Assembly: GCA_000434215.1 (NCBI GenBank)
Contig: HF999743.1
Span: 56,371 to 76,687 of the forward strand
DNA: 20,317 bases
Origin: Bacteroides sp. CAG:144
GTDB lineage: Bacteria; Bacteroidota; Bacteroidia; Bacteroidales; UBA11471
Direction of reading: 5' to 3'
The notes beneath the pieces were generated by a model. That model saw only the letters and a program-made list of their open reading frames with translations, had not been told where the DNA came from and did not search any database. This document shows positions 15,635 through 20,317 of the stretch, piece by piece; the stretch's first letter is position 1; each line of letters opens with the position of its first letter. A program made the position numbers and the translations under genes.

Positions 15635-15641
15635 CCGATAG

Positions 15642-15662
15642 AATACCGGAATAAATACCGGA
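15642..15662 (+). repeat. Direct repeat AATACCGGA at the nadB transcription start
   Basis: AATACCGGA occurs at 15642-15650 and again at 15654-15662, a 12-bp step (slightly more than one helical turn) immediately downstream of the -7 box. It could be an operator or a leader RNA element. The second copy runs into GGAGG (15660-15664), an unusual Shine-Dalgarno-like string for this genome, 13 nt before the ATG. Confidence 0.4.
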
Positions 15663-15677
15663 GGCAGAAAGAGAGTT

Positions 15678-17246
15678 ATGGTATATAAATACGATTTTTT
15701 AGTGATCGGATCGGGCATTGCAGGAATGAGCTTTGCCCTGAAAGTGGCGCATAAAGGGAAAGTCGCTCTTATTTGCAAAGCCGGCCTCGAAGAGGCAAAT
15801 ACCTATTTTGCGCAAGGTGGCATTGCCTCGGTAACCAATCTTGCCGTAGATAATTTTGAAAAACACATCGAAGATACGATGATAGCCGGCGACTGGATCA
15901 GCGACCGGCAAGCCGTAGAAAAGGTGGTACGTGAGGCTCCGGAACAGATCAGACAACTGATCGACTGGGGCGTGCATTTCGACAAGAACGAGAACGGCGA
16001 ATTCGACCTGCACCGCGAAGGCGGCCATTCCGAGTTCCGTATCCTGCACCATAAGGACAATACGGGAGCAGAGATACAAACCAGCCTTATAGAGGCGGTA
16101 AAACGGCACCCGAACATCACGGTATTTAAAAACCATTTTGCGGTCGAGATCATCACTCAACATCACTTGGGAATCATCGTAACCCGACATACGCCGGGTA
16201 TCAAGTGTTTCGGTGCATACGTGTTGAACGAAGACTCGGGCGAGGTAGATACTTTTTTGTCGAAAGTTACGGTCATGGCTACGGGCGGTTGCGAAGCGGT
16301 ATATCGCAATACGACCAACCCATTGGTTGCTACCGGCGACGGTATCGCTATGGTATATCGTGCCAAAGGTGCCGTGAAAGATATGGAATTTATACAATTC
16401 CACCCTACGGCGCTTTATCATCCCGGCGACCGCCCCAGTTTCCTTATTACCGAGGCCATGCGTGGTTACGGAGCGGTATTGCGCAATCTGGCCGGGGAAG
16501 AATTCATGCAGAAATACGACCCGCGTCTTTCGCTCGCTCCGCGCGACATCGTGGCGAGAGCTATCGACAGCGAAATGAAACAGCGGGGCGAAGACCATGT
16601 GTATCTCGATGTTACACATAAAGATCCCGAAGAAACGAAGCGCCATTTCCCCAATATTTACAAGCACTGTTTGGGTATAGGCATAGATATTACCAAAGAT
16701 TATATTCCTGTTGCTCCGGCTGCCCATTATCTGTGCGGAGGCATCAAAGTGGACCTCGACGGACAATCGAGCATCAGGCGACTTTATGCCCTCGGCGAGT
16801 GTTCTTGTACAGGGTTACATGGTGGAAACCGCTTGGCTTCCAATTCGCTTATCGAAGCCATTGTGTATGCCGATGCCGCTGCCCGACATGCCTTGAACGT
16901 ACTCGACCGTTACGACTTCAATACCGATATTCCCGAGTGGAACGATGAGGGAACCATTACCAACGAGGAACGTATTCTCATCACCCAGAGCATGAAAGAG
17001 GTAAATCAGATCATGGAGTCGTATGTGGGTATCGTGCGTAGTAATGTGCGTCTTACCCGGGCGTGGAACCGGCTCGATATTCTTTATGAGGAAACCGAGA
17101 GCCTGTTCAAACGCAGCAAGGCATCGCGTGAAATTTGTGAGTTGCGTAATATGATAAATGTAGGGTATCTCATTACCCGGCAAGCAATGGAGCGCAAAGA
17201 GAGCCGCGGGCTGCACTACACGATCGATTATCCTCGCGAAAACTGA
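15678..17246 (+). CDS. nadB: L-aspartate oxidase NadB
   Basis: A 522-residue FAD flavoprotein that oxidises L-aspartate to iminoaspartate, the first step of de novo NAD synthesis; its product goes to NadA. The dinucleotide-binding motif GSGIAG is at 11-16, followed by ANTYFAQGGIA (about 40-50), the FAD and substrate segments HREGGHS near 112-118, and ATGGCEAVYRNTTNP. Active-site regions are MEFIQFHPTAL (His facing the substrate), ITEAMRGYGA, APRDIVARAID, APAAHYLCGGI and GLHGGNRLASNSLIEA. The C-terminal helical domain (about 430-522) of the succinate dehydrogenase/fumarate reductase superfamily is present and ends with the LHYTIDYP motif. Length is typical. In an anaerobe fumarate, not oxygen, would be the likely electron acceptor (inference). 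It has its own promoter and a direct repeat in the leader. nadA is about 9 kb away on the opposite strand. Confidence 0.97.
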   Translation: MVYKYDFLVIGSGIAGMSFALKVAHKGKVALICKAGLEEANTYFAQGGIASVTNLAVDNFEKHIEDTMIAGDWISDRQAVEKVVREAPEQIRQLIDWGVHFDKNENGEFDLHREGGHSEFRILHHKDNTGAEIQTSLIEAVKRHPNITVFKNHFAVEIITQHHLGIIVTRHTPGIKCFGAYVLNEDSGEVDTFLSKVTVMATGGCEAVYRNTTNPLVATGDGIAMVYRAKGAVKDMEFIQFHPTALYHPGDRPSFLITEAMRGYGAVLRNLAGEEFMQKYDPRLSLAPRDIVARAIDSEMKQRGEDHVYLDVTHKDPEETKRHFPNIYKHCLGIGIDITKDYIPVAPAAHYLCGGIKVDLDGQSSIRRLYALGECSCTGLHGGNRLASNSLIEAIVYADAAARHALNVLDRYDFNTDIPEWNDEGTITNEERILITQSMKEVNQIMESYVGIVRSNVRLTRAWNRLDILYEETESLFKRSKASREICELRNMINVGYLITRQAMERKESRGLHYTIDYPREN

Positions 17247-17810
17247 ATTTTGAAAGATGGTTATCTTGTTGGGCACATTTTCAAAAACTCTGTCATTCTG
17301 AGACGCGAAGCGCCGAAGAATTTCCCACTGAATGATAGATTCCTTGTGGGCTATCGCCCTCGCTCGGAATGACATTTGGCTGTCATTCTGAACGGAACGC
17401 AGTGAAGTGAAAAATCTCCCGTCAAGTGAGCCTATTGTAAGATCTCTCCCTTACGTTCGAGATGACAAGTATGTCATTCTGACGACCGCAAGGGAGGAAG
17501 AATCTCCGTCCAAGCGACAGTAACACGAGATTCCTGCGCTAACGCTTCGGAATGATAATAATGTCATGATGAGCGTCAGTAAAGCATCTCTACCAAATGA
17601 TGAGTTCCTCGTATATACTCGGAATGACAAAATATGGGATTCCTCGCGTGTGCTTGGAATAACAGAGAGTGCTGCTTTCAAAGTTCCTGTTATTCTTCAC
17701 ATCACTTTGCTTCGTTCAGAATACCAACCCCTAAAAAGGTAATTCGGGATTCAACTGTCGTTCGGAACGATAGGAAGACTACATCTACTTTCTTTCGGTG
17801 GGAAAATGTT
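17247..17810. other. Convergent intergenic region between nadB and GH43
   Basis: A gap of 564 bp that contains the palindromic repeat cluster and, beyond it, a perfect 13-bp inverted repeat TCGTTCGGAACGA (17758-17770). No independent T-tailed terminator was seen for nadB or GH43; the palindromic elements may serve that role. No gene was found on either strand. Confidence 0.6.
17291..17723. repeat. Tandem cluster of imperfect palindromic intergenic elements
   Basis: Four full elements lie end to end: 17291-17374, 17381-17467, 17472-17557 and 17562-17629. Spacers of 6, 4 and 4 bp separate them. Each begins with TGTCATTCTGA or a close variant and ends with its near reverse complement (TCGGAATGACA-like). 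The left arms carry GAAGAATCTC-like and the right arms AGATTCCT-like inner sequences, so each element can fold into a long imperfect hairpin. A right-arm-only copy (about 17636-17664) and a short degenerate pair (17688-17723) follow. The cluster fills the convergent gap between nadB and GH43 and has no coding frame of its own. It looks like a small non-autonomous repeat family (REP/MITE-like); no transposase is nearby. Confidence 0.8.
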
Positions 17811-19364
17811 TCATCGACCTGTTCCCGGCCCGTCGGTAACATAAGTAAAGAAATCGAAATCGGCTATGCCGCCGTCGGCTTTGGTGTTATAACTATAAAC
17901 CCCTATGCGGGTTCCCTTCCAACTACCGAATTTAAGGGAATAAGGCTTTCCCGCTTCGACATAGCGTTTACCGTCGGTACTGTAATAAAGCCGATGTTCA
18001 TTATCCGGATAATCGATAACAGCCCGTAAGTAAACGATTTTATCGTTGATGGATTTTATCTGCTCAGTACGGCCGTTTTGTTCCAGATAAAGGAAACGTT
18101 TTCCCTCCCGGCACATGACACCTATACCGTTGAAAAGATTCCCTGTGCAAAGCATACCGGCTCGTTGTCCGTCGGTCATGCGGGAAACATCAAGGCGGGT
18201 CGTTACTTCGGAATGGTATCCCATCGTTTTTTGCGAAAGCATATTGTGCGATACCTTTAAGCTGTCGGCCTGTAAAGCCACGAGACGCAACCAGCCTTTC
18301 CTGTCGGTAAGCGATACGCATTCGGGACGTGGATTATGATTGTATTGCCATTGTACACCGAGGCTTGGCGACGAGAAATCGTCATCGGTCTGCGGACGAG
18401 TGATGGCGGCTGCGGCAACTTGCGGTTTCGTCCATGTGCGCACCGGTTCTCCGATACCGTTCATGTCGATGTCCACACCGATGACCGGCCAACCGTCTTT
18501 CCAATGGGCGGGTTGCAAGTGCACGACACGACCTATCGGATCGACAAACTGAAAATGATAGAACCACCACTCCCCGTCGGGCGTATCGACCAAAGCCCCC
18601 TGATGAGGGCCGTTTATGTCGGTGCTACCCTGCTCCATCACCACTTTCTTCTCATACGGGCCGTAAATATTACGTGAACGAAGTATGGTCTGCCACCCGC
18701 CTTTTACACCGCCTTCGGGAATACTCAGGTAATAATAACCGTCACGTTTGTAGATTTTGGTTCCTTCGGCGACAGGACCGGTATATACGGTAAAACCGTC
18801 ATCGAGCAGTTCCCAGCCGTCGGGGCTCATTTTATGTATGATAATGGGACCCGCTCCATGCTTGCTGCGCCCGAGATAGGCTTGCCCGTCTTCGTCCCAG
18901 AAAGGACAAGGGTCTTCCCATTTCTTTACCTTTTTTACGCAATGCAGCGGAGACCACGGGCCATGCGGATCGGTAGCCGTACTCATGAACAAGCCTTCAT
19001 GTGGTGTGCAGAAAAAGACCCAGAATTTCCCGTCGTGGTAACGTATGGCCGGAGCCCACGATCCGCCGGCAAAACGCTCGTTGGTATCCCATTTAGGGTA
19101 ATCGAATCGGTTATATACTTGGCTGATGATTGTCCAATTGACCATATCGGTCGATTCCAAAACGGGCATACCTATGTAATGGAAATCCGAACAAACCATA
19201 TAGTATTTTTCTCCCATCCGTATTACATCGGGATCGGAATAGTCGGCATTGAGAATAGGATTTACATAAGTGCCGTTACCCTGGTCTCCCCAAGCGGCTG
19301 TCTGCTGGGCGGAAGCATACGTTGTTGCAAGCAGAAACAATATAGCAAGCAGATACTTTTTCAT
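17811..19364 (-). CDS. Exported glycoside hydrolase family 43 enzyme with C-terminal beta-sandwich
   Basis: A 517-residue secreted glycosidase. A signal peptide (MKKYLLAILFLLATTYASA, cut before QQ) is followed by a five-bladed propeller of the GH43 type. Expected catalytic residues are the base D44 in ADYSDPDVIR, the pKa-modulating D151 in WEDPCPFWDEDG, and the acid E200 in GPVAEGTKIYK. From about residue 330 a second beta-sandwich (DDDFSSPSLGVQWQYNHNPRPECVSL to FDFFTYVTD) corresponds to the concanavalin-like domain of GH43 beta-xylosidases and arabinofuranosidases. Cleavage of alpha-L-arabinofuranosyl or beta-xylosyl linkages is the family expectation; specificity is not readable. I use ATG 19364, because the longer in-frame form begins at a TTG inside the -7 box. 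No SusC/SusD pair is visible in the window, so this is not evidently part of a polysaccharide utilisation locus. Confidence 0.92.
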   Translation of the reverse strand: MKKYLLAILFLLATTYASAQQTAAWGDQGNGTYVNPILNADYSDPDVIRMGEKYYMVCSDFHYIGMPVLESTDMVNWTIISQVYNRFDYPKWDTNERFAGGSWAPAIRYHDGKFWVFFCTPHEGLFMSTATDPHGPWSPLHCVKKVKKWEDPCPFWDEDGQAYLGRSKHGAGPIIIHKMSPDGWELLDDGFTVYTGPVAEGTKIYKRDGYYYLSIPEGGVKGGWQTILRSRNIYGPYEKKVVMEQGSTDINGPHQGALVDTPDGEWWFYHFQFVDPIGRVVHLQPAHWKDGWPVIGVDIDMNGIGEPVRTWTKPQVAAAAITRPQTDDDFSSPSLGVQWQYNHNPRPECVSLTDRKGWLRLVALQADSLKVSHNMLSQKTMGYHSEVTTRLDVSRMTDGQRAGMLCTGNLFNGIGVMCREGKRFLYLEQNGRTEQIKSINDKIVYLRAVIDYPDNEHRLYYSTDGKRYVEAGKPYSLKFGSWKGTRIGVYSYNTKADGGIADFDFFTYVTDGPGTGR

Positions 19365-19394
19365 GATATTCTTTTTTGTTTTATCGGTCGAGAA

Positions 19395-19402
19395 CAAATA
19401 TA
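19395..19402 (-). promoter_or_regulatory. -7 box for GH43
   Basis: TATATTTG on the minus strand, perfect TAnnTTTG, 30 bp before the ATG at 19364; leader about 25 nt. Confidence 0.65.
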
Positions 19403-19519
19403 CTTTTTTTCCTTCTATCCGAAAACTTTTACGCTGTTTTTTCCTGTTTCATCTAAATCTCTATTCTTTATTTTTACTAAAATTTTTATGATAAAAACTG
19501 TAATTCCATAATTAAATTA

Positions 19520-19527
19520 TATCTTTG
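19520..19527 (+). promoter_or_regulatory. -7 box for the exported protein at 19564
   Basis: TATCTTTG, perfect consensus, 36 bp before the ATG at 19564. The leader is A-rich (ACACAAAAAAATCATTGT before the ATG). Confidence 0.65.
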
Positions 19528-19563
19528 CTCATTAAAATATTTACTACACAAAAAAATCATTGT

Positions 19564-20317
19564 ATGAAAAAGCATCTTTTTTTATCTCTGCTTGTGGCAG
19601 GTAGCTTTGCCGGGGCAGTTTCTGCACAGTCTTTGATACCTGTTTATCAAGGTATTTATGATTCTGAAAATGAAATCTATCGAGATATTTCGTTCGTACC
19701 GAAAATTTTTACAGTTGCCGGCCAATCCCAATGTTGGGAATGTGTGGAGGAGAATGGGAATACTTCTCTTTCTTTGCTGGACGAAGATTTTCGTCCAGCA
19801 GGGAAAACAATTTCTTTCAACTCGGGCGAAGCGTTACAGCTCTACACTCTTTATGAGGAACGGAAATATGTCGATACACCTGAGGGTGGAGGATATACCG
19901 GGGAATGGACGGAACGTAAAGAAAGTAATGGAAATATCTATCGATCGAAAAGGTTTCTATCCATAGAGGGTTTTTATGATATAGATGATGGTCATGAAAT
20001 GGAATCGGGTTTTGATTTGACTCAAAATCTATTCAATACCGACGATAAATACGAATATTTATGCGCATATTATGAACTTGTGAAAGGTTCGACCCAAGAA
20101 CACGACCGGGACGGAGACGGTATGATCGATGAACGAATCACTTACTACCATACGGAAATTTCCAAAATAGCGTGTGAGTCGGAAGGGGGAAAAATCCTTT
20201 GGCAGATAGATGCCATCGATAGTTATGCGTATATTTATAAATGGCATGGAAAGTACTATTTGTATACCGAAAGTGCTCTCTATCTTATCGATAAAGAATC
20301 CACCGGATTAAAAACGG
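19564..20317 (+). CDS. Exported protein of unknown function, N-terminal part (runs off the window)
   Basis: The frame from ATG 19564 is open to the window end: 251 complete codons and no stop. A clear Sec signal peptide (MKKHLFLSLLVAGSFAGAVSA, cleavage before QS) shows export. The mature part is acidic and aromatic-rich, with two cysteines close together (SQCWECVEE near residues 57-60) and a DRDGDGMIDER string near residues 181-191 that resembles a calcium-binding loop. I do not recognise a family. Many Bacteroidetes exported proteins of this look end in a T9SS sorting domain, but that end lies outside the window, so this cannot be checked here. The start is supported by the perfect -7 box 36 bp upstream and the signal peptide. 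Confidence 0.8.
   Translation, partial: MKKHLFLSLLVAGSFAGAVSAQSLIPVYQGIYDSENEIYRDISFVPKIFTVAGQSQCWECVEENGNTSLSLLDEDFRPAGKTISFNSGEALQLYTLYEERKYVDTPEGGGYTGEWTERKESNGNIYRSKRFLSIEGFYDIDDGHEMESGFDLTQNLFNTDDKYEYLCAYYELVKGSTQEHDRDGDGMIDERITYYHTEISKIACESEGGKILWQIDAIDSYAYIYKWHGKYYLYTESALYLIDKESTGLKT

Noticed and set aside
15699..16766. A 355-codon open frame antisense to nadB
   Set aside because: It lies wholly inside a confident nadB gene. Its translation has no recognisable domain or promoter and is explained by the codon bias of the sense strand.
17291..17723. CRISPR array as an explanation for the repeat cluster
   Set aside because: Repeats are 68-87 bp imperfect palindromes with diverged arms and 4-6 bp spacers, not short identical repeats with unique 30-bp spacers, and no cas gene is present.
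17451..18029. Open frames across the repeat cluster on both strands (17451-17681 minus, 17634-18029 plus)
   Set aside because: They read through palindromic repeats and into the GH43 3' end, with no signal peptide, domain or promoter.
17811..19364. GH43 as part of a polysaccharide utilisation locus
   Set aside because: No SusC, SusD, hybrid two-component or anti-sigma gene is present in the visible neighbourhood, though the right edge is cut.
18834..19511. 225-codon plus-strand frame overlapping the GH43 5' end
   Set aside because: It is antisense to the conserved GH43 catalytic domain and its C-terminal part translates the divergent AT-rich promoter region.

Overview
The window looks like chromosomal DNA of a gut-type Bacteroidales bacterium. 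The evidence is a run of Bacteroidetes-specific families (PorZ-like type IX secretion component, DUF2723/TMEM260-type glycosyltransferase, DUF4294, a T9SS-tagged M6 protease), an almost complete absence of Shine-Dalgarno sites, and about a dozen copies of the Bacteroidetes -7 promoter box TAnnTTTG placed just upstream of start codons. A Barnesiella-like relative is a guess from general resemblance and is not demonstrated. No tRNA, rRNA, CRISPR array, transposase or phage gene was recognised.

Layout. Positions 1-522 hold the C-terminus of a PorZ-like protein, convergent with an SDR-type NAD-dependent epimerase/dehydratase (641-1651, minus). A 1086-residue multi-pass DUF2723 protein (1856-5116) has a strong terminator and is followed by a polysaccharide deacetylase (5265-5873). 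A bidirectional terminator separates this from nadA (minus). An AT-rich 450-bp gap precedes a TrmH/SpoU RNA methyltransferase and a lipoprotein, which appear to be co-transcribed. A DUF4294 protein (minus) and a COG0731-type radical SAM protein follow. Next comes a minus-strand pair, a small lipoprotein then an M6 metalloprotease with a T9SS tail. A further lipoprotein is followed by a CNNM/CBS transporter gene with a long structured leader, a small PH-domain membrane protein, nadB, a tandem cluster of imperfect palindromic repeats, a GH43 glycosidase, and the 5' part of another exported protein running off the right edge.

How the genes relate. NadB and NadA catalyse the two consecutive steps from aspartate to quinolinate in de novo NAD synthesis; here they are about 9 kb apart and separately promoted. 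The PorZ-like protein belongs to the T9SS cell-surface attachment machinery, and the M6 protease is a plausible T9SS cargo. DUF2723, the deacetylase, GH43 and the lipoproteins are envelope or glycan functions without an obvious shared operon.

The most unusual non-coding features are the palindromic repeat cluster at 17291-17723, the structured leader of the CNNM gene at 13727-13941, a repeated 9-mer at the nadB transcription start, and a nearly leaderless arrangement at DUF4294. I did not find a convincing new multi-gene system; most of the window is ordinary Bacteroidales core genome.
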